A stretch of DNA of 6,659 nucleotides, taken from assembly GCA_944382045.1 (NCBI GenBank), contig CALWMT010000154.1:1-6659 (forward strand), given 5' to 3'. How positions within the stretch are numbered: position 1 is the stretch's first letter; each line of letters starts with the position of its first letter. The DNA is from an uncultured Enterocloster sp. Its GTDB lineage: Bacteria; Bacillota; Clostridia; Lachnospirales; Lachnospiraceae. Under the pieces are notes generated by a model, which had not been told where the DNA came from, ran no database searches, and saw only the letters and a program-made list of their open reading frames with translations. This document shows positions 1 to 6,605 of the stretch, piece by piece. Position numbers and translations under genes: made by a program.

Positions 1-195
1 CTGGCCTTTGGGTACATCCGCTGGATTGAGAGTCCTCAGGAGATTGACGCAGCGCGGATCCAGGGCACCGCCGATATGAAGCGGATCAAGGATTTGAAGG
101 ACAACCCGCTGCTCCTCTTTATCAACAGCTGGAGCGTGGGCATGGTCCTGGAGCGCAATCCGGGCCTTAAGCTCTCGGAGTTTGGGCGCTCGTAA
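1..195 (+). CDS. C-terminal end of an unrecognised protein (5' truncated)
   Basis: Reading from base 1 gives 64 codons ending in TAA at 193-195, with no stop before it. The start lies outside the window. The peptide mixes charged and hydrophobic stretches (for example IRWIESPQEIDAARIQG, then NPLLLFINSWSVGMVLERNP). It has no clear membrane span and no motif I can assign to a family. Codon usage is GC-rich like the downstream genes, which supports real coding sequence. The next gene starts 74 bases later with its own ribosome binding site, so co-transcription is possible but not shown. I offer no function. Confidence 0.6.
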   Translation: MAFGYIRWIESPQEIDAARIQGTADMKRIKDLKDNPLLLFINSWSVGMVLERNPGLKLSEFGRS

Positions 196-197
196 GG

Positions 198-215
198 CTG
201 CCGGACAGGCGGCAG
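198..215 (+). other. Small hairpin in the gap before the yqeY-like gene
   Basis: CTGCCG (198-203) and CGGCAG (210-215) can pair around a 6-base loop, just after the stop codon of the preceding gene. There is no run of T after the stem, so it is a weak terminator candidate at best. It could be an mRNA 3'-end or processing element, or chance in GC-rich DNA. Confidence 0.25.
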
Positions 216-269
216 GCCGGAAGGGAGCGCATAGAAACAGCAGTAACACGCGATGCAGGAGGTATAAAA

Positions 270-716
270 ATGAGCAAGATTGATGTAGTGAGAGCGGCAA
301 TGGTGGAGGCCATGAAGGCCAAGGACAAGGCGAGAAAGGATTCTCTCTCCATGCTTCTGTCTGCGTTAAAAAACGCGCAGATTGACAAGCGGGAGCCATT
401 AACGGAGGCCGAGGAGAACGCCATTGTAAAGAAGGAGATCAAGCAGACCCAGGAGACCTATGATCTGGCTCCGGCGGACCGCACGGACATCAAGGAGGAG
501 GCTGCGGCCCGGCTGGCAGTGTATAAGGAATTTGCCCCGGAGGACATGAGCGTGGACCAGATCAAAGAGGTGATCGCCCAGGTGCTCGGGGAGCTGGGAA
601 TCCCAGAGCCCACAGCAAAGGACAAGGGCGCCATCATGAAGGTCCTGATGCCCCGGGTGAAGGGCAAGGCCGACGGCAAGGTGGTAAATGAAACCCTGGC
701 GGGGATGCTTAAGTAA
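270..716 (+). CDS. yqeY: GatB/YqeY domain-containing protein
   Basis: This 148-residue protein has the usual length of stand-alone YqeY proteins. They share a helical domain with the C-terminal tail of GatB, the subunit of Asp/Glu-tRNA amidotransferase that helps position tRNA. The N-terminal helical part has the typical AxxAKDKxRxxxLxxLxxALKNxxID pattern (residues about 12-40). The C-terminal half ends in the recognisable GAIMKVLMPRVKGKADGKVV segment (about 120-139). The start at ATG 270 is supported by AGGAGG at 257-262, seven bases upstream. The protein is cytosolic, with no signal peptide or membrane span. The stop is 18 bases before the dipeptidase gene, so the two are probably co-transcribed. 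The tRNA-related role is inferred from homology; the precise function of free-standing YqeY is not settled. The family assignment is secure. Confidence 0.92.
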   Translation: MSKIDVVRAAMVEAMKAKDKARKDSLSMLLSALKNAQIDKREPLTEAEENAIVKKEIKQTQETYDLAPADRTDIKEEAAARLAVYKEFAPEDMSVDQIKEVIAQVLGELGIPEPTAKDKGAIMKVLMPRVKGKADGKVVNETLAGMLK

Positions 717-734
717 GGAAGGGAGATCAGCATT

Positions 735-2138
735 ATGTATAAGAAGGAAATAGAGGGCTACATGGAGGCCCACAGACAGGAAATGATCGATGACATCTGC
801 ACGCTCTGCCGCATCAACAGCGAGAAGATGCCCTACAGCGAGGGAAAGCCCTTTGGCGAGGGGCCCTTTGCCGCCCTGCAGATGGCGCTCTCCATGGCGG
901 AAAAATATGGATTTTCCATTACCAACTATGACAATTACGGGGGAACATCGGATTTGAATGACGGGTAGAGATGCCTGGACATCCTGGCTCACCTGGACGT
1001 TGTGCCGGCAGGCGAGGGATGGACGGAGACAGAGGCCTTTGAGCCGGTGGTGAAGGACGGAAGGCTTTACGGCCGGGGCACAGCGGATGACAAGGGACCG
1101 GCGGTGGCCGCCCTCTACGCCATGCGGGCTGTGAAGGAGCTGGGCCTTCCCGTGAAGAAAAATGTGCGGCTGATCCTGGGCACGGACGAGGAGTGCGGAA
1201 GCTCCGACATCGCGGAGTACTATGAGCGGGAGCCGGAGGCCCCCATGACCTTCTCTCCGGACGCGTCCTTCCCGGTGATCAACACGGAGAAGGGGCGGCT
1301 GGAGGGCCATTTTTCCGCCTCCTTTGCGCCTGCCGCTGCTGATGCGCGCCTGGTAAGGCTGGAGGCCGGCATCAAGGTGAATGTGGTTCCGGGAAAGGCC
1401 AAGGCGGTTGTGGCCGGCGTGGATCTGGATACGCTGAAAAAGACAGCCGAGGAGACAGAGGCAGAGACCGGCATTTCCTTCTCCCTTGAGCAGACGGAGG
1501 AAGGGATGGAGATCACCGCCCAGGGCGAGGGAGCTCACGCCTCCACACCGCAGGAGGGGAAAAATGCTCTCACCGGCCTCCTCGTGTATCTGACCCGCCT
1601 GCCCCTGACGGACTGCCCCCAGATGCAGGCAGTGCGTTCCCTGGTGAAGCTGTTCCCTCACGGGGATACCCGGGGAGAGGCAGTGGGGATTGCCATGGAG
1701 GATGAGCTGTCCGGCGCTCTGACGCTGGCCTTCAGCATGCTGCGCGTGGGAGAGGACAGCCTGGAGGGCATGTTTGACAGCCGCTGCCCCATCTGCGGAA
1801 ACAAGGACAATGTGCTGCGGGTGGTGAAGGCCGCCATGGCGGCGGAGGGCATCCTGCTGCAGAATGATTCCATGACGCCGCCCCATCATGTGGACGGGGA
1901 ATCCCATTTTGTAAAGACCCTCCTCAAGGCCTACGAGGAGTATACAGGACAGAAGGGAGCCTGCCAGTTTACCGGCGGCGGCACCTACGTCCATGACCTG
2001 AAGAACGGCGTGGCCTTCGGCGCTGCCATGCCCGGGACGGATAATCACATGCACGGGGCGGACGAGTTCGCCGTGGTGGATGAGCTGGTGGCCAGTGCCA
2101 AGATATTTGCCCAGGTGATCACAGATCTCTGCGGCTGA
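735..2138 (+). pseudogene. M20 family dipeptidase (PepV/Sapep-like) interrupted by one in-frame TAG
   Basis: Read through the TAG at 966-968, this is a 467-position protein, full length for PepV/Sapep metal-dependent dipeptidases, which release amino acids from dipeptides in the cytosol. The family features are present in order: HLDVVPAGEGW (His86, Asp88), GRGTADDKGP (bridging Asp119), TDEECGSSD (catalytic and ligand Glu152/Glu153), TFSPDASFPV (Asp176) and DNHMHGADE (His438). These match the PepV ligand set as I remember it, shifted by about one residue. GGGAG at 721-725 lies nine bases before the ATG. The stop falls at codon 78, in the loop between DLND and LDILAHLDVV. Termination there would give a 77-residue stub. 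The first downstream in-frame start, GTG 1002, would lose the His86/Asp88 motif, so neither fragment should be active. No frameshift or deletion is visible. It may be a recent pseudogene, a sequencing error or a read-through gene. Confidence 0.88.
966..968 (+). other. In-frame TAG codon inside the dipeptidase gene
   Basis: The codons around it read AAT GAC GGG TAG AGA TGC CTG GAC, in the same frame as the N-terminal and C-terminal parts of the enzyme. The spacing between the DLND and LDIL segments matches what I recall of relatives, which have a charged residue here. A single base change from GAG or AAG would explain the stop. I do not see a read-through signal, and the codon is not TGA, so selenocysteine is excluded. 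Confidence 0.9.
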
Positions 2139-2166
2139 AGCATAGCAGAAAAGGGGGCGGAATACG

Positions 2167-2670
2167 ATGCTGTTTTTCAAGCAGAAGGAGCAGAAGGAGA
2201 CGGTGCGGGAGCTTAAGGCCTTTGTGTCCGGCCAGGTAATCCCCGTGGAGAAGGTGGACGATCCGGTATTTTCCACGAAGATGCTGGGGGATGGGGTGGC
2301 CATCCTGCCGATGGGAGAGGGACCTGCAGGGCAGACCATCACCGCCCCTGCGGACGGGGAGATCGCCATGGTGGCAGATACGGGCCATGCAGTGGGCATG
2401 AAGCTGGCCAATGGGGCGGAGCTTCTCATTCACATCGGCAGGGATACCATTGCCCTGGAGGGAAGGGGCTTCCATGTCCTTGTGCGCCAGGGCCAGCAGG
2501 TGAAGGCCGGGGACCTGCTTGCAGAGTTTGACAGGGCCCTGATTGAGGAAAAGGGCTATGCCACGGACTGCATTATGCTGATTGCCAACCGGGATGCGTT
2601 CCCGGACCTGCGCTTTATGAGCGGCATGGAGGCAGTGCAGAATGAGACAGTGATTGGAGAGTTCGCGTGA
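2167..2670 (+). CDS. PTS glucose-type EIIA protein, stand-alone
   Basis: This 167-residue cytosolic protein matches the EIIA-Glc (Crr-like) family in length and layout. EIIA-Glc accepts a phosphoryl group from HPr and passes it to the EIIB domain of a sugar permease. The two active-site histidines are visible: His74 in DTGHAVGMK, the supporting residue, and His89 in LLIHIGRDT, the phosphoryl acceptor by family alignment. The N-terminal part carries the typical SGQVIPVEKVDDPVFSTKMLGDG and APADGEI segments (about residues 21-66). ATG 2167 is preceded by an AGGGGG-type binding site near 2150-2157 and lies 28 bases after the dipeptidase stop. No EIIBC or HPr gene is next to it, so its partners must be encoded elsewhere. 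It may serve as a shared EIIA for permeases lacking their own IIA domain, or act as a regulator; that is inference. Confidence 0.93.
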   Translation: MLFFKQKEQKETVRELKAFVSGQVIPVEKVDDPVFSTKMLGDGVAILPMGEGPAGQTITAPADGEIAMVADTGHAVGMKLANGAELLIHIGRDTIALEGRGFHVLVRQGQQVKAGDLLAEFDRALIEEKGYATDCIMLIANRDAFPDLRFMSGMEAVQNETVIGEFA

Positions 2671-2740
2671 TGGGCAGGCCCATGGCAGGGCGGGCGGCTC
2701 TTTTATTGTTATTGCTATTTTCAGAGAAAGGAAACGTACA

Positions 2741-3757
2741 ATGGAAAACAGCAGGGAAGAATCTATCATCCGTCTGGAGGGCTTAGGAAAGCAGTTCCAG
2801 ACGGCAAACGGCACGGTGACGGCCCTGGAGGATATTAACCTGGATATCCGCCAGGGGGAGGTATTCGGCATCATCGGCCTGTCCGGCGCAGGAAAGAGCA
2901 CCCTGGTGCGCTGCATCAATTATCTGGAGACGCCCACCGCAGGGCGGGTGATTTTTGAGGGAAAGAACCTCTCTTCCATGAAAGAGGATGAAAAGCGGCT
3001 GGCCCGCCGCTCCATGGGCATGATTTTTCAGCAGTTCAACCTTCTTGCCCAGAGAAATGTGCTTCAGAACGTGTGCTTCCCCATGGAGATTGCCAAGGTG
3101 GGAAAGGCGGACGCAAAGAAGCGGGCGGAGGAGCTTCTTAAGCTGGTGGGCCTGGAGGATCGGATGAAGGCCTATCCCGCCCAGCTCTCCGGCGGACAGA
3201 AGCAGCGGGTGGCCATTGCGAGGGCTATGGCTACAAACCCCAAGGTGCTGCTCTGCGACGAGGCTACCAGCGCCCTGGATCCCAACACCACCAAAGCCAT
3301 TCTCCAGCTCCTGAAAAAAATCAACCGGGAGATGGGCATTACGGTTATCGTGATCACCCACGAGATGTCGGTGATCGAGTCCATCTGTGACCGGGTGGCC
3401 ATCATTGACCACAGCCACATTGCCGAGGTGGGGAAGGTGTCGGAGATTTTCTCTGGACCCAAGTCGGACATCGGCCGCCAGCTCATCCTGGGGGATGCAG
3501 CCTCCCAGCGGGTGAACTTTGGAAAATCCCGCCAGATCCGCATTATTTTCGACGGAAGGGAGTCCTCGGAGCCTGTGATCGCCAGCATGATACTGGCCTG
3601 CAAGGTTCCGGTGAACATCATGCACGCGGACACCCGGGATATCGAGGGGAAGGCCATGGGCCAGATGCTCATCCAGCTTCCCGAGGACGAGGTGGACGCG
3701 GGAAGAATCTGCAATTATTTAAAGACGGCCAAGGTCGCCTTCGAGGAGGTGCGGTGA
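2741..3757 (+). CDS. metN: Methionine ABC transporter ATP-binding protein MetN
   Basis: This 338-residue ATPase drives import of methionine (and probably D-methionine or close analogues) through MetI. The ABC domain shows Walker A GLSGAGKST (46-54), the Q-loop FQQFN (96-100), signature LSGGQKQR (149-156), Walker B VLLCDE (169-174) and the switch His207 in ITHEM. From about residue 266 a C-terminal NIL (ACT-like) domain follows, which in characterised MetN proteins binds methionine and inhibits transport. That domain separates MetN from most other importer ATPases. I chose ATG 2741, which has AAAGG-type pairing at about 2727-2732 and gives the standard family length. The same frame stays open upstream to a TTG at 2654, but that would overlap the EIIA gene and add residues unlike the family. 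The stop is one base before metI. Confidence 0.95.
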   Translation: MENSREESIIRLEGLGKQFQTANGTVTALEDINLDIRQGEVFGIIGLSGAGKSTLVRCINYLETPTAGRVIFEGKNLSSMKEDEKRLARRSMGMIFQQFNLLAQRNVLQNVCFPMEIAKVGKADAKKRAEELLKLVGLEDRMKAYPAQLSGGQKQRVAIARAMATNPKVLLCDEATSALDPNTTKAILQLLKKINREMGITVIVITHEMSVIESICDRVAIIDHSHIAEVGKVSEIFSGPKSDIGRQLILGDAASQRVNFGKSRQIRIIFDGRESSEPVIASMILACKVPVNIMHADTRDIEGKAMGQMLIQLPEDEVDAGRICNYLKTAKVAFEEVR

Positions 3758-3758
3758 G

Positions 3759-4424
3759 ATGATATTTGACGCTTCGACGATCAGCATGCTGGGAAAGGGC
3801 GTGTGGGAGACGATCTATATGGTAGGCCTCTCCTCCCTGCTCTCCTATATTATAGGAATTCCTCTGGGAATCCTTCTGGTGGTGACGGACAAGGACGGAA
3901 TCCGCCCCATTCCGGGATTAAACCGGGTGGTGGGCGTGATTGTCAATCTGCTGCGCTCCGTTCCCTTTATCATTCTGATGATTCTTTTGATTCCCTTCAC
4001 CCGGGTGCTGGTGGGGAGAATCACAGGCCCCAATGCGGCAGTTGTCTCTCTGGTTATGTCCGCCTTCCCCTATATCGGCCGGATGGTGGAGTCCTCCCTA
4101 AAGGAGGTGGACGCGGGCGTGATCGAGGCGGCCAAGTCCATGGGGGCCTCCACAGGGCAGATTATCTGGAAGGTGCTTCTGCCGGAGGCCAAGCCCTCCC
4201 TGTTAGTAGGAGCGGCGATTTCCATCACAACCATCCTGGGATACTCCGCCATGGCCGGATCCATCGGCGCGGGCGGTCTGGGAGACATTGCCATCCGCTA
4301 CGGCCTGCACCGGTATGAGACGGATATGATGCTGGTGACCGTTGTGATTCTGGTGGTTATAGTCCAGGAGATCCAGGAGATCTTTATGCGCCTGGCGAGA
4401 AGAGGAGATAAGCGGATCCGTTAA
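3759..4424 (+). CDS. metI: Methionine ABC transporter permease MetI
   Basis: This 221-residue inner-membrane protein is the permease partner of MetN. It is rich in hydrophobic spans, approximately at residues 18-42, 56-82, 92-108, 146-172 and 190-206, consistent with the five-helix MetI fold. The cytoplasmic EAA coupling loop that docks on the ATPase is clear at 122-143 (IEAAKSMGASTGQIIW, then LLPEA). GSIGAGGLGDIAIRYG (168-182) is a well-conserved MetI segment. ATG 3759 lies one base after the metN stop, and its binding site GAGGAGG (3743-3749) sits inside the end of metN, so the two genes are probably translationally coupled. The final residues are basic (RLARRGDKRIR), consistent with a cytoplasmic C-terminus. 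Confidence 0.95.
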   Translation: MIFDASTISMLGKGVWETIYMVGLSSLLSYIIGIPLGILLVVTDKDGIRPIPGLNRVVGVIVNLLRSVPFIILMILLIPFTRVLVGRITGPNAAVVSLVMSAFPYIGRMVESSLKEVDAGVIEAAKSMGASTGQIIWKVLLPEAKPSLLVGAAISITTILGYSAMAGSIGAGGLGDIAIRYGLHRYETDMMLVTVVILVVIVQEIQEIFMRLARRGDKRIR

Positions 4425-4432
4425 AGCCATAT

Positions 4433-4481
4433 CGGCTGCGGCGGACTGTTTATATACAGCAGCCGGCTCAAGAGCGGCTGC
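4433..4481 (+). promoter_or_regulatory. Possible alternative RNA stem-loops in the metI-metQ gap
   Basis: The 98-base gap holds CGGCTGC at 4433-4439, its complement GCAGCCG at 4459-4465, and a second CGGCTGC at 4475-4481. The middle element can pair with either flank but not both, giving two mutually exclusive 7-bp hairpins. A further small stem CGGG/CCCG (4488-4491 with 4497-4500) lies just before the metQ binding site. No T run follows, so this is not a plain terminator. It could stabilise or process the mRNA so that MetQ is made in excess. It matches no riboswitch class I know, and chance is possible in GC-rich DNA. Confidence 0.35.
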
Positions 4482-4522
4482 GCAGTACGGGCACGTCCCG
4501 GGAAAATAGGAGGATACGCATT

Positions 4523-5467
4523 ATGAAGAAAACTTGGATAACCCTTGCACTTGCAGTGACGGCGGCAGCGGCCCTTACGGCCTGCTCCGGCACAGAGGAG
4601 GAGACGACGGCTGCACAGACCACAGCGGCAGAGACTGCGGCCGAAGAAACCGAGGCTGCGGAGGATGCCGCAGAGACCGAGGCTGCGGAGGCTGATGAGA
4701 CCGAGGCAGCGGCTGAGACCGAGGCGGCATCCGGCGAGCTGGAGAAGCTGGTAGTCGGCGCAAGCCCAGCACCCCACGCGGAGATTCTGGAGGCAGCCAG
4801 AGAGGTGCTGGCCTCCAAGGGCTATGACCTGGAGATTGTGGAGTACACGGACTATGTGATCCCCAACAATGCCCTGGATTCCGGGGACCTGGACGCGAAC
4901 TATTTCCAGCACGGGCCCTATCTGGAATCCTTCAATGAGCAGAACGGCACGGATCTGGTAAGCGCCGGGGCCATCCACTATGAGCCCTTCGGCATCTACG
5001 CGGGAAAGACGGCTTCTCTGGAGGAGCTTCCGGACGGCGCGACGGTGCTGGTGCCCAACGACATCACCAACGAGGCACGTGCGCTGCTGCTTCTGCAGGA
5101 TCAGGGCCTTCTCACCTTAAAGGAGGGCGCTGGCCTGGAGGCCACTCCCATGGATATCGCGGAGAACCCCAAGAACCTGGAGTTTGTCGAGCTGGAGGCC
5201 GCTCTTCTGCCCCGTTCCCTTCCGGACGAGGACATCGCGGTTATCAACGGCAACTATGCCATCGAGGCAGGGCTTAAGATGAGCGACGCTCTGGCCACAG
5301 AGGATCCCGATTCCCTGGCAGCTACCACCTACGGAAATGTGGTGGCGGTCCGCGCGGAGGATGTGGAGAGCGAGAAGACCAAGGCCCTCATGGAGGCGCT
5401 CACCAGCCCGGAGGTAAAGGAATTCATGGAGACCACCTATGAGGGAGCCGTGGTTCCGCTGTTCTAA
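4523..5467 (+). CDS. metQ: Methionine-binding lipoprotein MetQ (NlpA family)
   Basis: This 314-residue protein is the extracellular, membrane-anchored methionine receptor that feeds MetI. A lipoprotein signal peptide ends in the lipobox LTAC, with Cys21 as the lipidation site. Residues 22-73 form an unusual Thr/Glu/Ala-rich linker. The NlpA/MetQ domain starts at about residue 75 (KLVVGASPAPHAEIL). It contains NALDSGDLDANYFQHGPYL (116-134), PNDITNEARALLLLQ (178-192) and INGNYAIEAG (241-250). The last is normally INTNYA in the family; the NYA asparagine (Asn244), thought to touch the ligand, is kept. AGGAGG at 4508-4513 lies nine bases before ATG 4523. It is the last gene of metNIQ and is followed by a strong terminator. 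The linker and domain are intact, and I see no truncation. Confidence 0.95.
   Translation: MKKTWITLALAVTAAAALTACSGTEEETTAAQTTAAETAAEETEAAEDAAETEAAEADETEAAAETEAASGELEKLVVGASPAPHAEILEAAREVLASKGYDLEIVEYTDYVIPNNALDSGDLDANYFQHGPYLESFNEQNGTDLVSAGAIHYEPFGIYAGKTASLEELPDGATVLVPNDITNEARALLLLQDQGLLTLKEGAGLEATPMDIAENPKNLEFVELEAALLPRSLPDEDIAVINGNYAIEAGLKMSDALATEDPDSLAATTYGNVVAVRAEDVESEKTKALMEALTSPEVKEFMETTYEGAVVPLF
4646..4729 (+). repeat. Four imperfect 15-base in-frame repeats encoding ETEAA in the MetQ linker
   Basis: Copies of GARACCGAGGCNGCR occur at 4646-4660, 4673-4687, 4697-4711 and 4715-4729, separated by 12, 9 and 3 bases. Each encodes Glu-Thr-Glu-Ala-Ala in frame (residues 42-46, 51-55, 59-63 and 65-69). 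All spacings are multiples of three, so copy number can vary without breaking the gene. The repeats lengthen the flexible tether between the lipid anchor and the binding domain. Confidence 0.8.
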
Positions 5468-5526
5468 CCAGAACCGTTTCACGTATTTGAAAATGTATTT
5501 CCGCCGGGGACATGATCCGACGGAGA

Positions 5527-5569
5527 AAAAGAGGCCAGACCGGAATATTTTTCGGGACTGGCTTCTTTT
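5527..5569 (+). terminator. Intrinsic terminator after metQ
   Basis: AAAAGAGGCCAG (5527-5538) pairs with CTGGCTTCTTTT (5558-5569), a 12-bp stem with one G-U pair. It can extend inward through an A-A mismatch to CC/GG. The 3' arm ends in TTTT and a second T-rich run follows at 5579-5584. The A-tract on the 5' side means it could also act on the opposite strand. It closes the yqeY-to-metQ series. Confidence 0.8.
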
Positions 5570-5648
5570 ATGTGAAACTTTTTTCTTTCTCCGCGCGTCT
5601 AACATATGTCATCTAAAAATCGAGAGAGAAGAAAGAGAGGAAATGCAT

Positions 5649-6473
5649 ATGACGAAGAAATTTGAAAAACGAGTCCAAAAGATGATGGGACGAGCAGCGG
5701 CCGCCCTCCTGTGTGCGCTGACATTCACTGCCGTTTTGCCAGCAGCCCCGGCATACGCACGACCGAAAAGGAATACATCCGCCCAGGCGGACAAGGAACG
5801 GATGCAGGATGCCGCAGGGATGGTTCAGGCAGCCTTTGACCAGAAGGACATGGACGCGCTGGCTTCCCTTTGCGCTTATCCCCTGACCTATTCCGACCAG
5901 AGCGGCTCCTCCCGCCAGATTCGCAGCCGAAAGGAGCTGCGTGCCCTCGGAAAGGAGGCTGTATTCGCTGACAGCCTGCGGGACGCAGTGCTCTCCACAA
6001 ACTCCGCCAAGGCAGAGGCCGTGAACGGGGAGCTTAAGCTGGGAGAAAGTGCCGGTCTGGCCATGAAGAAGGTGAAAAAACGCTGGAAGGTGGTGCGCAT
6101 CTGGCAGGCGCCGGGGACGGGAGCAGCGCCCCAGGCCGCCGCATCCCAGAGGGCCGCGTCCGAGCTCACAGACGCGGCGGAGCGGTATCAGAGAACCTTT
6201 TACTACCGGGATTTGGAGACGCTCTCCAAGCAGTGCACGTATCCGCTGAAGCTGTACCTGACGGATGGGAATATTCTGGATATTTCTTCACCGTCCAAGC
6301 TGTTGGAGCTGGGAGAAAGCCGGGTATTTACCGATGCCATGGTGGAGGAGGTGAATCAGGTGAACGCCGCGGATCTCAAGGATATGGACGGCCGGGCCCA
6401 GGTGGGGAGTCTGAGCGGCTTCTGGATGGTGAAGAAGAACGGGGAATGGAAAATTGATCTGATTATACAGTAG
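5649..6473 (+). CDS. Exported protein with two tandem copies of one domain, function unknown
   Basis: This 274-residue protein begins with a signal peptide: a basic N-terminus (KKFEKRVQKMMGR), a hydrophobic core (about 16-33) and a probable cleavage site after AYA at 35-37. I see no lipobox, so it is probably secreted or loosely wall-associated. The mature part is two diverged copies of a roughly 100-residue domain (about 52-152 and 173-273) joined by an Ala/Gln-rich linker. Matching landmarks are LCAYPL/QCTYPL, KELRALGKEAVFADSL/SKLLELGESRVFTDAM, GESAGLAM/GSLSGFWM and KKRWKVVRIW/KNGEWKIDLI. The pattern suggests an NTF2-like (cone-shaped alpha+beta) fold, but I cannot name a family. I chose ATG 5649 because GAGAGG (5635-5640) is eight bases upstream; ATG 5643 would be only two bases from it. 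The frame stays open upstream, but that region holds the metQ terminator. The gene sits alone between two terminators. Confidence 0.85.
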   Translation: MTKKFEKRVQKMMGRAAAALLCALTFTAVLPAAPAYARPKRNTSAQADKERMQDAAGMVQAAFDQKDMDALASLCAYPLTYSDQSGSSRQIRSRKELRALGKEAVFADSLRDAVLSTNSAKAEAVNGELKLGESAGLAMKKVKKRWKVVRIWQAPGTGAAPQAAASQRAASELTDAAERYQRTFYYRDLETLSKQCTYPLKLYLTDGNILDISSPSKLLELGESRVFTDAMVEEVNQVNAADLKDMDGRAQVGSLSGFWMVKKNGEWKIDLIIQ

Positions 6474-6486
6474 AGAGTGTTTGAAT

Positions 6487-6513
6487 CGGGACGGCTGATG
6501 GCCGTCCTGTTTT
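6487..6513 (+). terminator. Intrinsic terminator after the tandem-domain protein gene
   Basis: CGGGACGGC (6487-6495) and GCCGTCCTG (6501-6509) form a 9-bp GC-rich stem with one G-U pair and a TGATG loop, followed directly by TTTT (6510-6513). It begins 13 bases after the stop codon and makes the preceding gene an independent transcription unit. Confidence 0.85.
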
Positions 6514-6605
6514 AATGACGAAAAGATTGTTTATACGGTACAGGCACAAAAGACATTCTCTGCGGTATATAAATAAATTAAGAGGAAAGCTTTCGGAGGC
6601 CGGAC

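Noticed and set aside
966..968. Selenocysteine insertion as the explanation for the dipeptidase stop codon.
   Set aside because: The codon is TAG, not TGA, and the position is a variable loop, not a redox active site.
399..2429. A stop-free frame of about 2 kb on the minus strand opposite yqeY, the dipeptidase and EIIA.
   Set aside because: It is antisense to three genes with clear family motifs. Its translation is rich in His, Leu and Gly with no recognisable domain, as expected for the shadow of GC-biased codons.
2654..2740. Upstream extension of MetN to a TTG start at 2654.
   Set aside because: It overlaps the EIIA gene, adds 29 residues unlike the family, and the ATG at 2741 has a suitable binding site and gives the standard MetN length.
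2712..2742. Promoter-like TTGCTA and TACAAT just before metN.
   Set aside because: The spacing is 19 bases and the -10-like box overlaps the metN start codon, so it could not drive a normally translated metN transcript.
5602..5609. Palindrome ACATATGT upstream of the tandem-domain protein gene.
   Set aside because: An 8-base palindrome is expected by chance, and it has no second copy or promoter element at a convincing distance.
5439..5648. Upstream extension of the tandem-domain protein gene to 5439.
   Set aside because: It would overlap the end of metQ and run through the metQ terminator. A signal peptide begins right after ATG 5649, which has a well-placed ribosome binding site.
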